DNA of 38,497 bases from Actinomycetes bacterium (GCA_021790615.1 JAJYGW010000384.1:1-38497), one strand, 5' to 3'. Shown: positions 24,339 through 33,560, numbered from the stretch's first letter. Made by a program: numbers and translations. The notes: generated by a model from the sequence alone, not told the origin.

Positions 24339-25142
24339 CTATCCTCGCTCGGCCGCGACCGCCGGCCCGGGAACGGCACAGGCGTTGACGGCTTCGAGGT
24401 TGCGCCTGGTGCACAGACGCAGCCACCGGAGTGAGCTTGGGCTCAAGCGGTCGCAGACCCAGTCCCAGTGGAGCGAGACCACGTCCCCCGGGCTGAGCCG
24501 CCCGGCTGACAGGCCGGCCTGAGCGTGCTCGGAACGAGCCTCCCCGAGCACGAGGCGCGACCCTTCGAACGCGAGCAGGCGGCTTTGCACCGTGACCCGG
24601 TCGCCGCTCGCCGACTCGACGGTCCCCCACCGGATCCGGCAACGGTCGAGCACCTCGAGCGCGGCGGCCACGGCTCCGGCGCCGGCGCCGCCGGCCCCGC
24701 CCCCCCGCAGCAGGCCGACCCACGGGTAGACGGCGAAGACGTGGAAATTGTGCTGGGGAACCCCGCCTCGCGGCACCGCCTCGAGCAGAGGACCGAGCCG
24801 GCGGCCGGCCCTCGCCGAGAAACGCTCGCCCAACTCAGCCCACATCACCCTCCCCGGCACGCGTTCGACGAGCTCGTTACCGACCCAGTACGCCTCCACC
24901 ACGCGGCGATCGAGCGGGTCACCGATCCCGTTGCTGCCCGCGATCAGCTCCAAGTACGGCCAAGCACCGTCGAACCGCCGCTCCAGATCCACCACCAAGC
25001 TCGGATCGCTCCCGTCCCTGACGGCATCGAGCAGCTCGGCCGAGTCGGCCGGGCCGCAGAAGCCGAGCAGGTTCGGCGGGATGGCGTATCTGGCGAACAG
25101 CAGGGCGCCCGGTGCCGTCGCGGCGAGAGGTGCCACCTTCAT
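24339..25142 (-). CDS. Hydrogenase-associated protein (DUF6390-like)
   Basis: The 267-residue soluble protein begins MKVAPLAATAPGALLFARYAIPPNLLGFCGP and includes AGSNGIGDPLDRRVVEAYWVGNEL and PQHNFHVFAVYPWVGLL. From memory this is the DUF6390 family found with group 3b hydrogenases of actinobacteria; its biochemical role is not known. His/Asn-rich PQHNFHVF and the position behind the maturation genes suggest a role in assembly or regulation of the hydrogenase, which is inference. Its ATG overlaps the EamA transporter stop by four bases (ATGA), so the two are translationally coupled. A Gly/Ala-rich loop lies near residues 150-165. It is the last gene of the operon. Confidence 0.78.
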   Translation of the reverse strand: MKVAPLAATAPGALLFARYAIPPNLLGFCGPADSAELLDAVRDGSDPSLVVDLERRFDGAWPYLELIAGSNGIGDPLDRRVVEAYWVGNELVERVPGRVMWAELGERFSARAGRRLGPLLEAVPRGGVPQHNFHVFAVYPWVGLLRGGGAGGAGAGAVAAALEVLDRCRIRWGTVESASGDRVTVQSRLLAFEGSRLVLGEARSEHAQAGLSAGRLSPGDVVSLHWDWVCDRLSPSSLRWLRLCTRRNLEAVNACAVPGPAVAAERG

Positions 25143-26149
25143 CCCGGCCTGCTCCGTGCCCCGAGGAGGAGCTGCGGTCGGCGCAACGCCTGCCAGAGCA
25201 CGACCGCGGTCCCGGCAGCCACGAGGGACAAGCCAACCGTGACGGGCACGGGCGAGAGGGATGCCGTCCCCGCGAGCGCCTGAAGCAGCGCAGTCAGCAA
25301 CGCGCTCCCGACGAGCACGGACGTGACGTCGACGGCCCGGGCGTTCGCGAGCGCGCTCATCCAGAGCCCGACGTAGAGCGCAAGGAGGCTCCCGGTGAGG
25401 AGGATCCAGCCGAGCTGCGAGGCGTCGAAGGAGACGAGAGCACCGCCGTGGCCGGTGAGCACCAGGTAGCCGATGAGGGCGAGGGCGCCGACACCCATCC
25501 GGGTGAGCGAGACGGCTGAGGGCGTGAGGTCGCGAAGCAGCACCTTCGCGACCACGACCTCGACCGCCCAGATCAGGGTCGAGGCGAGCACCAGCAGCTC
25601 GCCCCGGTCCGCTGCGAGGCGGCCCACACCACCGGCGATAGCCACCTGGCCGACGAGGAGGAGCGCGATGGCGGCGAGGTTCCAGCGGGTGAGGCGCTCG
25701 CGCAGAGCGAAGAAGCCGAGGAGCCCGACCCAGACGACGAGCGTGTCCCGAAAGAACGCTGCGGGCGTCGCCGCAGTGTCGGCCAGGCCGTCGAAGAAGA
25801 GCACGAAGGCGAGGCCGCCACCGGCGAGGCCGACGTACCCGAGCCCGAGCGCCCGGGTGAGCGGGCGGAACGGGCCGACCGGACGGCGGGACGCTGCCGG
25901 GGTTGGCCGGCCGACCTCGAGGAAACGGGCGAGGAAGGGCAGCCCGCGGGAGCTGCGCGAGCGCCGCCACCGCAGACCTGCCGCCGCGGCGATCGCGAGC
26001 ACCGCCGTCGCCACGACGTTCTTGGCCGTGGTGTACACAGCGGGCGAGGAGACGGCATGCACGCCGTAGCCGTTGACGAAGACGGACACGCCACTCGTCG
26101 TTGCGGCGCCGGCCGCTATCCATGCGCCGGAGAGTCGGCGACGGGTCAT
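25139..26149 (-). CDS. EamA/DMT-family transporter in the hydrogenase operon
   Basis: The 336-residue protein has about ten membrane helices in two EamA-like halves. The first ends near FFRDTLVVWVGLLGFFALRERLTRWN and the second near ALLQALAGTASLSPVPVTVGLSLVAAGTAVVLW. A soluble loop at about residues 55-85 is charged. GGAGGT precedes ATG 26149 at a good distance, and the start also overlaps the hypC stop (ATGA). The substrate is unknown. Its location inside the operon, between maturation factor and DUF6390-like protein, suggests a job linked to the hydrogenase (for example nickel, cofactor or metabolite transport), but EamA proteins are not known nickel importers. Confidence 0.85.
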   Translation of the reverse strand: MTRRRLSGAWIAAGAATTSGVSVFVNGYGVHAVSSPAVYTTAKNVVATAVLAIAAAAGLRWRRSRSSRGLPFLARFLEVGRPTPAASRRPVGPFRPLTRALGLGYVGLAGGGLAFVLFFDGLADTAATPAAFFRDTLVVWVGLLGFFALRERLTRWNLAAIALLLVGQVAIAGGVGRLAADRGELLVLASTLIWAVEVVVAKVLLRDLTPSAVSLTRMGVGALALIGYLVLTGHGGALVSFDASQLGWILLTGSLLALYVGLWMSALANARAVDVTSVLVGSALLTALLQALAGTASLSPVPVTVGLSLVAAGTAVVLWQALRRPQLLLGARSRPG

Positions 26150-26451
26150 GACTGCACCTCCGGTGTCTCGTGCGCCGCTGCACATAGCTCGGCCGCCACC
26201 TGTTCCGCCTCGACCGCGTCGGCTCGCCCGACGGCGTACCCGCTGTGCACGACGAGCCACTCCCCTACGGCGGGCGCCGGACCGTCGAGTGCGAGCAGGG
26301 AGACCCGGTAGCGGCGGCCGTCCATGTCCTCGACCTCGACCGCCCCCACCCCCGCCCCCACCAGCCCCGGCTCGGCCAGCGACTCCGAGTCCTCCTCCTC
26401 GGTCCTACCCCCGGGTACGGAGACGACCCGGTGCAACCGGCTCATGCACAT
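26146..26451 (-). CDS. hypC: Hydrogenase maturation factor HypC/HupF
   Basis: The 101-residue protein begins MCMSRLHRVVSV with the essential Cys2 (exposed after removal of Met), then an OB-fold body with VEDMDGRRYRVSLLALDGPAPAVGEWLVVHSGYAV and a C-terminal helix, matching HypC. HypC works with HypD to carry the Fe(CN)2CO unit to the hydrogenase large-subunit precursor. An acidic insertion (TEEEDSESLAEP, about 17-28) makes it longer than the usual 75-90 residues. GAGGAG lies 6 bases before ATG 26451. It overlaps the protease gene upstream by 10 bases. The other Hyp genes (A, B, D, E, F) are not in the window and must lie elsewhere. Confidence 0.9.
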   Translation of the reverse strand: MCMSRLHRVVSVPGGRTEEEDSESLAEPGLVGAGVGAVEVEDMDGRRYRVSLLALDGPAPAVGEWLVVHSGYAVGRADAVEAEQVAAELCAAAHETPEVQS

Positions 26452-26951
26452 GGCATCTCCTCGCGCGCGACCACACTCGTCGGATCGGGATCTGCCCGGT
26501 GTGCGAGGGACTCGATCCGGCGGACGACCGCGGGGACTGCGGCGGCCACCGCCCTGCTGAGGCCCTCGCCCGGGGTGAAGTCCTCGCCCTCCACGGCGAG
26601 CACGACGACGCTCGACGGCACCCTCCCGAGCACTCGCGCGAGCTGGACGGCGCGTGCCACGCCGATCCCGTGCGTGCTCGTCGGCGCGAGCACCTCCGCA
26701 TCGGCCACGGCGCTCAGGTCCAGCTCGAAGACGGTCCCCGGCCGTGCGCCGGATCGGGCCGCGTCCACGACGAGGACGAGGTCGGCACTGTCGAAGGACT
26801 CGACGAGGTCGAGGGGCTCGCTCACCCGGTCGACGAGGCTCGCCGCAAGGCCGCTGCGGCGAAGGGCGTCCACGACCGCCCCGCCGACCCCGTCGTCCCT
26901 CCGGTACGGGTTGCCCACGCCGGCGACGACGATGCGGTGGGCCACCGTCAT
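26442..26951 (-). CDS. Hydrogenase maturation endopeptidase (HyaD/HycI family)
   Basis: The 169-residue protease has the family pattern GVGNPYRRDDGVG at the N terminus, a middle acidic nickel-binding residue in VLVVDAARSG and STHGIGVARAVQLARVLG near residue 100. After nickel insertion it removes the C-terminal tail of the large subunit, here probably nine residues after the histidine of [12 protein letters not shown] 26951 overlaps the large-subunit stop (ATGA), matching the functional pairing. Start choice is clear because the homology begins within ten residues. Confidence 0.93.
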   Translation of the reverse strand: MTVAHRIVVAGVGNPYRRDDGVGGAVVDALRRSGLAASLVDRVSEPLDLVESFDSADLVLVVDAARSGARPGTVFELDLSAVADAEVLAPTSTHGIGVARAVQLARVLGRVPSSVVVLAVEGEDFTPGEGLSRAVAAAVPAVVRRIESLAHRADPDPTSVVAREEMPCA

Positions 26952-28267
26952 CGCCCGACCACTGAGACGTCGAGGAAGTGCGCAGCGCACGAGATGCAGG
27001 GATCGTGGTTGCGCACCGCCTGCTCACAGCGCCACTGAAGCTCCGAGTCGGGCAGGTCGAGCGAGTTCTGCGCCACCCGCCGCAGGTCTTCCTCGATCGA
27101 CAGCTGGTTCTGCGACGTCGGTGGCACGATCCGGGCCCGCAGGATGGTGCCATCGGCGTCGATCTCGTACTGCTGGAACAGCGTCCCCCGCGGCGCCTCC
27201 GTCGCTCCTGTCCCCACGGACCGCTCGAGCTCGGGGGCAGTGACGGGCACGGCGGGGCGCGGCGGCGGTTGGTACGACTCGACGAGCCGGAGGGCCTCCT
27301 CGCAGGCGGCGACGAGCTCGACCGAGCGCACGACGATGCTCCGGAACGGGTTGCGGCACTCCGGACCGAGGCCGGCGTGCTCGGCCGCCTCGGCGGCACG
27401 CGGCGGCAGCGCCGCTCGGTTCAGCGCATAGCGGGCGAGCGGTCCGGTGAGATACGGAGTCGTGCCGAGCAGTCGTGCATGGAGGGCCGTCGAGTGAGGG
27501 ACCTGCTCCTCGGTGACGGCAGCAAGGAACTCATCGGCGGAGCCGGACAACCCCGAGGAGGACCGCGGCCGCCCCCGTTCGATCGCGTACCGGCCCGAGT
27601 CCTCGAGAGCGGCGAAGGCGTACGGGGACTCGACGTCGAGGAACACGAAGTCCCCCACCCACTCCACCGTCTCGATCGCCGCCTCGAGTGCTCGCTGCAG
27701 CGGTTCGCGCAGCGACGCGATCGCCTCGGCAGGAGGAGCCGAGTAGAAGCCCCCGACCCGCACGTTCACCGGGTGCACCGCCCTGCCCCCGATCGTGCTC
27801 ATCACGAGGTTGCCCGTGCGCTTCAGGGCCAGTCCCCGCTCGACTGCCCCCCTGTCGTGCTCGGCCAGCTCGACCGCGTCGGCGAGCCCGAGGAAGTCGG
27901 GGGCGTGCAGGAGGTAGACGTGCAGGGCGTGGCTCTGGATCCACTCCCCGCAGTACAGGAGCCGCCGCAGGTCCCAGATCTCATCGTCCACGACTGCACC
28001 ACAGGCGTCCTCCACAGCCGCGCACGCGCTCATCTGGTACGCCACCGGGCAGATCCCGCAGATGCGCGCCGTCAGGTCGGGCGCCTCGGTGAAGTGGCGT
28101 CCCACGAGCAGCGCCTCGAAGTAGCGGGGCGGCTCGAAGATCTCGAGAGCGACGTCGGTGACCCGCTCGCCATCCACGCTGATGCGCAGCGCCCCCTCCC
28201 CCTCGACGCGGGCGAGGGCGCCGAGGGAGACGCTCCGGGACCGGCCGGTCGCGGGCGAGCCGGTCAT
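26948..28267 (-). CDS. hyhL: Group 3b [NiFe]-hydrogenase large (alpha, catalytic) subunit
   Basis: The 439-residue protein binds the NiFe(CN)2CO centre through two CxxC motifs: RICGICP (C70, C73) and DPCISCAAH (C424, C427, H430). The nine residues after His430 (FLDVSVVGR) are the expected maturation tail. [13 protein letters not shown] is characteristic of cytosolic bidirectional group 3b enzymes coupled to NAD(P), not of membrane uptake hydrogenases. It interconverts H2 and protons plus electrons, passing electrons to the delta subunit. In M. smegmatis the related Hyh enzyme is reported to be DosR-controlled and to evolve H2 in hypoxia (from memory). A GGGAGGG sequence precedes ATG 28267, which overlaps the delta stop. 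All metal ligands are present, so it should be active. Confidence 0.96.
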   Translation of the reverse strand: MTGSPATGRSRSVSLGALARVEGEGALRISVDGERVTDVALEIFEPPRYFEALLVGRHFTEAPDLTARICGICPVAYQMSACAAVEDACGAVVDDEIWDLRRLLYCGEWIQSHALHVYLLHAPDFLGLADAVELAEHDRGAVERGLALKRTGNLVMSTIGGRAVHPVNVRVGGFYSAPPAEAIASLREPLQRALEAAIETVEWVGDFVFLDVESPYAFAALEDSGRYAIERGRPRSSSGLSGSADEFLAAVTEEQVPHSTALHARLLGTTPYLTGPLARYALNRAALPPRAAEAAEHAGLGPECRNPFRSIVVRSVELVAACEEALRLVESYQPPPRPAVPVTAPELERSVGTGATEAPRGTLFQQYEIDADGTILRARIVPPTSQNQLSIEEDLRRVAQNSLDLPDSELQWRCEQAVRNHDPCISCAAHFLDVSVVGR

Positions 28268-29070
28268 GATCCCTCCCTGCCGGCTCGAGCCGCACGAGCG
28301 GCGGCCGCCGCCTCGGCGGCCTCGCCGTCGAATCCCGGCGCCCCCGCGTTGAACGTCTGGAACAGCCTCGACACCGCCAACGGCGACATCCCGTCGGCTC
28401 GCAGACGTCTTGCGAGCGACACCACGTTCGGCGACTCGGTCGGCCCGAAGCACCCGTAACACCCCCGCCCGACCGCCGGGCAGAGCGCGCCACAGCCCGC
28501 GCGGGTGACGGGGCCGAGGCACGGGTTGGCACCACGGACGAGGAGGCACGTCGTCCCTTGCCGCTTGCACTCCTGGCAGACCGAGTGCAAGGGGATCACC
28601 GGACGGCGCCCCGCCAGCACGGCCGTCAGCACCTCGAGCACCTGGCTCGAGGACACCGGGCAGCCCTGGAGCTCGAGGTCGACCTGGACGTAGGCGGAGA
28701 TCGGGAACGACCCCTCGAGGGATGACAGGTACTCCGGGTGCGCGTAGACGAGGCCCGCGTACTCTCCCGCGCCGGCCATGTTCCGAAGCGCCTGGACGCC
28801 CCCGGCAGTCGCGCAGGCGCCGATCGTCACGAGCAGGCGGGATTGCGCCCGGATTTGGCCGATCCGCTCGGCGTCCGCGGGCGTCGTCACCGAGCCCTCG
28901 ACGAGGGAGATGTCGTAGGGACCGGGCTCGACCGCGCGTGTCATCTCGGTGAAGTGGGCGATCCGCACCGCACCGGCGAGTGACAGCAGCTCGTCCTCGC
29001 AGTCGAGGATGCTCAGCTGGCATCCGTCGCACGAGGCGAACTTCCAGACCGCGAGCGTCGGGACGCTCAC
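28264..29070 (-). CDS. hyhS: Group 3b hydrogenase small (delta) subunit
   Basis: The 268-residue iron-sulfur subunit starts with [22 protein letters not shown], the proximal-cluster motif (C14, C17) of short small subunits. [14 protein letters not shown] and a Cys-rich C-terminal part ([41 protein letters not shown]) supply further [4Fe-4S] ligands. It carries electrons between the NiFe site and the gamma/beta subunits. There is no Tat signal, as expected for a cytosolic enzyme. The start is GTG 29070, overlapping the gamma stop as GTGA; homology begins at residue 4. The tail after [16 protein letters not shown] is Ala-rich. Confidence 0.95.
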   Translation of the reverse strand: MSVPTLAVWKFASCDGCQLSILDCEDELLSLAGAVRIAHFTEMTRAVEPGPYDISLVEGSVTTPADAERIGQIRAQSRLLVTIGACATAGGVQALRNMAGAGEYAGLVYAHPEYLSSLEGSFPISAYVQVDLELQGCPVSSSQVLEVLTAVLAGRRPVIPLHSVCQECKRQGTTCLLVRGANPCLGPVTRAGCGALCPAVGRGCYGCFGPTESPNVVSLARRLRADGMSPLAVSRLFQTFNAGAPGFDGEAAEAAAAARAARAGREGS

Positions 29071-29981
29071 CGCTCCCGCTCCCGCATCAGGTGCGTCACT
29101 GCGCCTCCGTACGCCACGATGGGACCGTCGCGGCAGAGGATGAGCGGCCCGAGCTGGCAGTGCCCGCACCAGCCGAGACCGCACTGCATGTTGCGCTCGA
29201 GCGACACGAAGATGCGGGACGGGTCCATCCCGAGCTTCTCGAGCGCCGCCGCAGTGAAGCGCATCATGATCTCCGGGCCGCACACGAGCGCCCGGGCGCC
29301 GCCGGGATCGATGCCGGCCGGTGCGATCTGCGCAGTCACGAGACCGACGTGCCCGGTCCAGCCGGGTGTCGACACGTCGACGGTCACGCTGACGATCGCC
29401 CCGAGCGCAGCCCAGCGCGCCAGGTCGTCCGCAAAGATCACCTGTGCCTGCTCCCGTGCACCGGCGATCACGAAGAGACGTCCCCGGAGCCGGCCCGACG
29501 CGTCCGTGGACCGCCCCGCGAGGTCGTCGACGACGCTTCGGAGCGGGGCGAGGCCGATTCCACCGGCCACGACGACGACGTCCCCCTCAGCGAGCCAGTC
29601 GCCGTCTTCAGCGCCCCAGCCCTGACCGAACGGCCCCCGGACTCCGACCAGACTGCCGGCGGAAGCAACGCACAGAGCATGTGTCACGGCGCCGACATCC
29701 CGGATCGTGTGGACGATCGATCCGGCACCGGCGGTGTGCAGGCCCTGGCCGGAGTCGCGGCCTGAGAGGCGGCTGGAGCGGCTCACCGAGATCGCCGCCT
29801 CTCCCACGCCGAAGGCCGTCAGCATGTTGAACTGCCCGTGACGGGGGGGCGCCACAGCCATCTCAGCCTTGAGAGGGGCGAGAGTGAGAGAGGAGACGTC
29901 GGACGTCTCTCGCCGGTTGGCGACGACGCGGTACAGGGCCGGATCCATCGGATCGCGTTCAACGGGCACGACTGCTCCCAT
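29067..29981 (-). CDS. hyhG: Group 3b hydrogenase gamma subunit (FAD/NAD(P)-binding diaphorase)
   Basis: The 304-residue flavoprotein resembles ferredoxin-NAD(P) reductase and dihydroorotate dehydrogenase electron-transfer subunits. It has an N-terminal FAD-binding barrel ([21 protein letters not shown]), a nucleotide-binding half ([29 protein letters not shown]) and a C-terminal [2Fe-2S] site ([19 protein letters not shown]). It exchanges electrons between the enzyme's iron-sulfur chain and NAD(P)H. ATG 29981 overlaps the cNMP-domain gene by 23 bases; ATG 29948 (MDPALYRVV) would leave a gap of 10 bases and fits homologous starts about as well. Neither has a good Shine-Dalgarno, so the start is uncertain. 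Confidence 0.94.
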   Translation of the reverse strand: MGAVVPVERDPMDPALYRVVANRRETSDVSSLTLAPLKAEMAVAPPRHGQFNMLTAFGVGEAAISVSRSSRLSGRDSGQGLHTAGAGSIVHTIRDVGAVTHALCVASAGSLVGVRGPFGQGWGAEDGDWLAEGDVVVVAGGIGLAPLRSVVDDLAGRSTDASGRLRGRLFVIAGAREQAQVIFADDLARWAALGAIVSVTVDVSTPGWTGHVGLVTAQIAPAGIDPGGARALVCGPEIMMRFTAAALEKLGMDPSRIFVSLERNMQCGLGWCGHCQLGPLILCRDGPIVAYGGAVTHLMRERER

Positions 29982-30429
29982 AGAGGTCGAGCAGCCGCAC
30001 CCTCGTCATCTGCAGACGCTCCAGCAGCACGCCTGCCACCCGGAGCGTGAGCCGGTGCCCGAGCTCGGGATCGGCGTCGGCCTTGTTTCGCAGGCAGGCG
30101 GCGTCGATCGCGATCGCTCCCACCGCGCCGGCCGCCCTCGCGTCGAAGTGCCAGCGGTAGGGCGGGAACATCCAGCTCCAGCCGACGACGCCGCCGGGCC
30201 CGACCGTCTCGATCACGATTGGGCCGCTGGCGGGAGCGTTGACCTCGATGGCGACCACGCCGCGACGGACGAGGTACAGCGTGTCAGCCGCCTCGCCTTC
30301 GGTGATGAGCAGCTCTCCTGCGTGCCACACCCGGTTGACGGCGCAGCCGGCCACCTCGCCGATGAGATCCACCGACAGCCCGGCGAGGAGCGGGTGGGTG
30401 GAGATGAGGTCGGCGATGTCCTGTTTCAT
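29959..30429 (-). CDS. Cyclic-nucleotide-binding-domain protein in the hydrogenase operon
   Basis: This 156-residue protein is a stand-alone Crp-type effector domain. It has [18 protein letters not shown], the beta-roll with [28 protein letters not shown] and a cassette region around [23 protein letters not shown], followed by two C-terminal helices. There is no helix-turn-helix, so it is not a DNA-binding regulator by itself. The Trp/Pro/Tyr-rich [11 protein letters not shown] replaces the usual phosphate-binding cassette sequence, so cAMP binding is doubtful. Its gene sits between the beta and gamma subunits, with ATGA overlap at 30426-30429, which suggests a subunit or allosteric sensor of the hydrogenase. 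I recall the same placement in actinobacterial group 3b clusters. Confidence 0.88.
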   Translation of the reverse strand: MKQDIADLISTHPLLAGLSVDLIGEVAGCAVNRVWHAGELLITEGEAADTLYLVRRGVVAIEVNAPASGPIVIETVGPGGVVGWSWMFPPYRWHFDARAAGAVGAIAIDAACLRNKADADPELGHRLTLRVAGVLLERLQMTRVRLLDLYGSSRAR

Positions 30430-31604
30430 GCGGCACCCCCGCCTGCCGGCAACGCGGCTCCACGAAGAGCGGCCGCCTCCTCCGTGATGTCGATCCCGAC
30501 AGGGCACCAGGTGATGCAACGGCCACACCCGACGCAGCCCGACTGCCCGAACTGGTCCCACCACGTCGCGAGCTTGTGGGTCATCCACTGGCGGTAGCGG
30601 GACGACGTCGAGGCCCGGACGGCGCCGCCGTGCAGGTACGAGTGCTCCCGGTCGAAGCATGAGGCCCAGCGCCGCCGCCGCACCACCTGACCCGACAACT
30701 CCGTCGTGTCACGCACGTCCGCGCAGAAGCACGTCGGGCACGCCGAGGTGCAGTTCCCGCACGCCAGGCAACGGCGCGCGACCTCCGACCAGCGCTCGTG
30801 ATCGAGGTTGGCGAGCAGCAGTTCCGGAAGCCCCTCCGTCACGAGTCGGCGTCCCATCCGAGCAGCGGCGCGGGAGAGGATGGCCTCCCGTTCGGATCGG
30901 TCGGCCTCGGTGGCCTTTCGTGTCGGTACCGCTGCCATGACCTCGGCGCCGCGGTCGGACACGACCCGCACGAGGAACCGGTGGTCGGCGACGGTGCCGG
31001 AGGCGATCTCCGTCAACACGAGATCCGGCGCGGCATCGGTGCCCTCGCAACCCGGACCGGTGCCCATCGACGAGCAGAAGCAGGTCCCCCCCGGTGAGCC
31101 GCACTCGACGACGGCCATGAACGCGGTGTCCCGGCGCCGCCTGTAGCGGGGATCCGGAACGGCTGCTCCGGCGAAGACACGGTCGGTCACTCCCAACGCT
31201 GCGAAGTCGCACGGCCGGAGCCCGAGGATCGCGAGAGGCAGTGGCTCGCGGCGGCTCGCCTTCGGCGTCGAGAGGAAGGTCACGTTCCCGCCCGGTTCCT
31301 GCCGGGCGCGCCAGAGCTCCTCCTCGGGTGGGAAGAGCTCCGCCTTCCACGAGCGAGCGGAGGAGGACCAGTCGAAGAACGCACCTCCCGCGGTGTCGGA
31401 CAGGTCGTAGCGCCCCGGCGCTTGCTCGTCACGCATGCCACGCGGCAGGTCGACGACCCCGCCGAGCGGCCCCGGCTCGATCGCGCCCGACCGGACGACC
31501 GGTCCACGCACGTCGTAGCTCGCATCCGCGAGCGCCATGATGAGCGCGTCGAGGCCGGCGACGTCGACGACGGCGAGATCGCCCGCGCGAGGACTCCAAG
31601 CCAT
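30426..31604 (-). CDS. hyhB: Group 3b hydrogenase beta subunit (4Fe-4S dicluster)
   Basis: The 392-residue subunit has a long N-terminal domain (about 1-270, with [13 protein letters not shown] and [10 protein letters not shown]) typical of sulfhydrogenase beta proteins, then two ferredoxin-type clusters: C279, C282, C285, C289 in [12 protein letters not shown] and C357, C360, C363, C367 in [12 protein letters not shown]. It relays electrons between the gamma and delta subunits. It is the first gene of the hydrogenase operon, which runs to 24339 with almost every junction overlapping. ATG 31604 has no Shine-Dalgarno but a TACCCT hexamer 8 bases upstream, consistent with a leaderless mRNA from box F. 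Confidence 0.94.
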   Translation of the reverse strand: MAWSPRAGDLAVVDVAGLDALIMALADASYDVRGPVVRSGAIEPGPLGGVVDLPRGMRDEQAPGRYDLSDTAGGAFFDWSSSARSWKAELFPPEEELWRARQEPGGNVTFLSTPKASRREPLPLAILGLRPCDFAALGVTDRVFAGAAVPDPRYRRRRDTAFMAVVECGSPGGTCFCSSMGTGPGCEGTDAAPDLVLTEIASGTVADHRFLVRVVSDRGAEVMAAVPTRKATEADRSEREAILSRAAARMGRRLVTEGLPELLLANLDHERWSEVARRCLACGNCTSACPTCFCADVRDTTELSGQVVRRRRWASCFDREHSYLHGGAVRASTSSRYRQWMTHKLATWWDQFGQSGCVGCGRCITWCPVGIDITEEAAALRGAALPAGGGAA

Positions 31605-31607
31605 GTC

Positions 31608-32046
31608 TTACAGGGTAGAACGACTGCGCGGGACGCCTAGAGGAGAAGGTCCCGCCACCGGCCGGAGAGGGTGAGCGTCCTCAGGCGGCCGACGCCGCCG
31701 TGTCGACTCGACGACCTCGGGCGACGGCTCCGCCCGGCGGCGCGCCACACGTTCGGGGAGCTGCAGCATCCGGAGCACGGTGACGAGACCGATCCCGCCG
31801 ACCATGTTGGCGAACGCGGCCCAGATGGCGGTCGTGAACCAGTCGAGGTAGCCGAACGGGGCGCGTCCCGTGTGCAGGGCACAGAACATCACGAGCGAGG
31901 CGACGATCGTGTGGTCGAGCATGCCGGCGCCGAGGAAGTTCTCCGTGAACAGCTCGCTCCTCGCGAGCGTCGAAGGCCCACTCGGGGCTGTGCTCGTCGG
32001 CTCGCTCCATCGGGTCGTTCCGGGACGCGCTCTTGCTCTCGGGCAT
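31608..32046 (-). pseudogene. Decayed formate/nitrite transporter (FNT) family gene
   Basis: A frame starting ATG 32046 (MPESKSASRNDPMERADEH...AFDA) shifts near 31950-31965 into another frame that reads LARSELFTENF, then MLDHTIVASLVMFCALHTGRAPFGYLDWFTTAIWAAFANMVGGIGLVTVLRM. RSELFTEN is the signature before the last helices of FNT transporters, and NMVGGIGLVT resembles the end of actinobacterial members. Full-length FNTs have about 270 residues and six helices; here only the last two helices remain, fused to a short N-terminal stub. It is therefore best read as a deletion remnant with a frameshift. A small two-helix product from an internal start cannot be ruled out. Its tail overlaps the hydrogenase promoter. 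Confidence 0.6.
31612..31653 (-). promoter_or_regulatory. DosR-like box F and -10 of the hydrogenase operon
   Basis: Read toward the operon the box is GGGACCTTCTCCTCT (31653-31639), centre 31646. The left half is perfect and the right half is degenerate. TACCCT at 31617-31612 is 29 bases from the centre, and ATG 31604 is 42 bases away. The box overlaps the 3' end of a decayed transporter gene. Confidence 0.5.
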
Positions 32047-32097
32047 CCCAACCCTCTACCCGACCTCGCCACATCCTCCACCCGGCGCCGCTCTCGA

Positions 32098-32103
32098 TAT
32101 CGT
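32098..32103 (+). promoter_or_regulatory. -10-like hexamer of the GlcD-type oxidase gene
   Basis: TATCGT lies at -12 to -7 relative to GTG 32110, the leaderless geometry seen elsewhere in the window. No DosR-like box is visible upstream. It supports the GTG over upstream in-frame starts. Confidence 0.45.
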
Positions 32104-32109
32104 GATGGC

Positions 32110-33504
32110 GTGAGCGACGTCGGGGAGCGCCAGCTGAACGAGCAGCTCAGCGAGCTGGTAGATCTGCTCCCGGCGGGATCTGGGGCCGTCGTCGCCGATC
32201 CGGATGTCACGGCCACCTACAGCCAGGACTTCTCCCGCTATCCCGGAGTCGGCCGACCGCTCGCCGTCGTGCGAGCGGAGAGCAGGGCCGACGTCCAGAC
32301 CGTCCTGCGGTGGGCGACCGCTCACCATGTGCCGGTCGTCCCGCGTGGGGCCGGCACCGGCCTGGCGGGCGGCGCCACGGCCGTCGACGGCTCGATCGTG
32401 CTCAGCCTCGAGCGGATGGACCGGGTGACCGTCGACCGCGCCGCCCGGGTCGCCGTCGCCCAACCCGGGGCGCTCAACGTCGAGGTCAAACGGGCCGCAG
32501 CTGAGCAGGGGCTCTGGTACCCGCCGGACCCCTCGTCGTACGAGATCTGCTCGATCGGTGGGAACGCCGCTACGAACGCCGGTGGCCTGTGCTGCGTGAA
32601 GTACGGCGTGACGTCGGACTACGTGCTCGGGATGGAGGTCGTGCTCGCCGACGGCGCCGCCCTCCGGCTCGGCGGCCCGCGCCTCAAGGACTCCGCCGGG
32701 CTGTCCCTCACGAAGCTCTTCGTCGGCTCCGAGGGCACGCTCGGCATCATCACCGAGCTCACCCTGCGCCTGCTGCCCACTCCCCCGCCGGCCGCGACAC
32801 TGGCAGCGTCATTCCCCGCGCTCGAGGACGCAGTCGCCGCCGTGCTCGGGATGCTCGCAGAGGGGAGGCCGTCGACGCTCGAGCTCATGGACCGTGTCTC
32901 GATCAACGCCGTGGAGGACGTGTTCCAGATGGACCTCGACAGGGCGGCCGCCGCGCTGGCCATCGCGCCGTCCGACGCCGCCGGCGCCGCCGGCGGAGCA
33001 GAGATCGAGGCGATGGCGGCGATCTGCCGAGAGCACGACGCGACGGAGGTGTACACGACGGCCGACGTGGAGGAGGGCGAGATGTTTCTCGCCGCTCGGC
33101 GCGCCGCCATCCCCGCTCTCGAGCGCAAGGGCGACCTCCTCATCGAAGACGTCGGGGTCCCGATCCCGAACCTGCCGGCGCTCGTCGCCGGGATCGAGGC
33201 CATCGCTGCCGAGCACGACACGATCGTCTCCCTCTGCGCCCACGCCGGGGACGGCAACACGCACCCGACGATCGTCTACGACGCCGCCGACACTAACGCC
33301 TCTGCCAGGGCGGACAAGGCCTTCGCTGCCATCATGGACCTCGCGCTCGAGCTCGGCGGCACCATCACGGGCGAGCACGGTGTCGGGCGGTGGAAGCGCC
33401 CGTGGCTCGCCGGCTACCTCGGGCCGGACGTGCTCGAGGTGTCGCGCCGGATAAAGGATGCACTCGACCCCGACGGGATCCTCAACCCCGGCGCCATGTT
33501 CTGA
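32110..33504 (+). CDS. FAD-linked oxidase, GlcD/lactate dehydrogenase type
   Basis: The 464-residue flavoprotein has an FAD-binding PCMH domain (PRGAGTGLAGGATAVDGSIVLSLERM near 78-103, then SIGGNAATNAGGLCCVKYGVTSDYVLGMEVV) and a C-terminal oxidase domain with HAGDGNTHPTI and GEHGVGRWK, which bind the 2-hydroxyacid and metal. It matches glycolate oxidase subunit D and D-lactate dehydrogenases of the VAO family, oxidising a 2-hydroxyacid and passing electrons to the respiratory chain. Length is normal for a stand-alone enzyme. No glcE or glcF is adjacent, so D-lactate or another D-2-hydroxyacid is as likely as glycolate. GTG 32110 was chosen from the hexamer above and the homology start. Confidence 0.9.
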   Translation: MSDVGERQLNEQLSELVDLLPAGSGAVVADPDVTATYSQDFSRYPGVGRPLAVVRAESRADVQTVLRWATAHHVPVVPRGAGTGLAGGATAVDGSIVLSLERMDRVTVDRAARVAVAQPGALNVEVKRAAAEQGLWYPPDPSSYEICSIGGNAATNAGGLCCVKYGVTSDYVLGMEVVLADGAALRLGGPRLKDSAGLSLTKLFVGSEGTLGIITELTLRLLPTPPPAATLAASFPALEDAVAAVLGMLAEGRPSTLELMDRVSINAVEDVFQMDLDRAAAALAIAPSDAAGAAGGAEIEAMAAICREHDATEVYTTADVEEGEMFLAARRAAIPALERKGDLLIEDVGVPIPNLPALVAGIEAIAAEHDTIVSLCAHAGDGNTHPTIVYDAADTNASARADKAFAAIMDLALELGGTITGEHGVGRWKRPWLAGYLGPDVLEVSRRIKDALDPDGILNPGAMF

Positions 33505-33560
33505 GGGCTGTCGCGGCTGAGCGCGCCTGGGTCGGCTGAGCTGGGCCGTTGCTCCCGGGA

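Noticed and set aside
24214..24723. In-frame extension of the nrdZ-like gene to 24723
   Set aside because: It runs across the terminator, box E and the antisense-frame part of the DUF6390-like gene; composition is Arg/Gly-rich with no homology.
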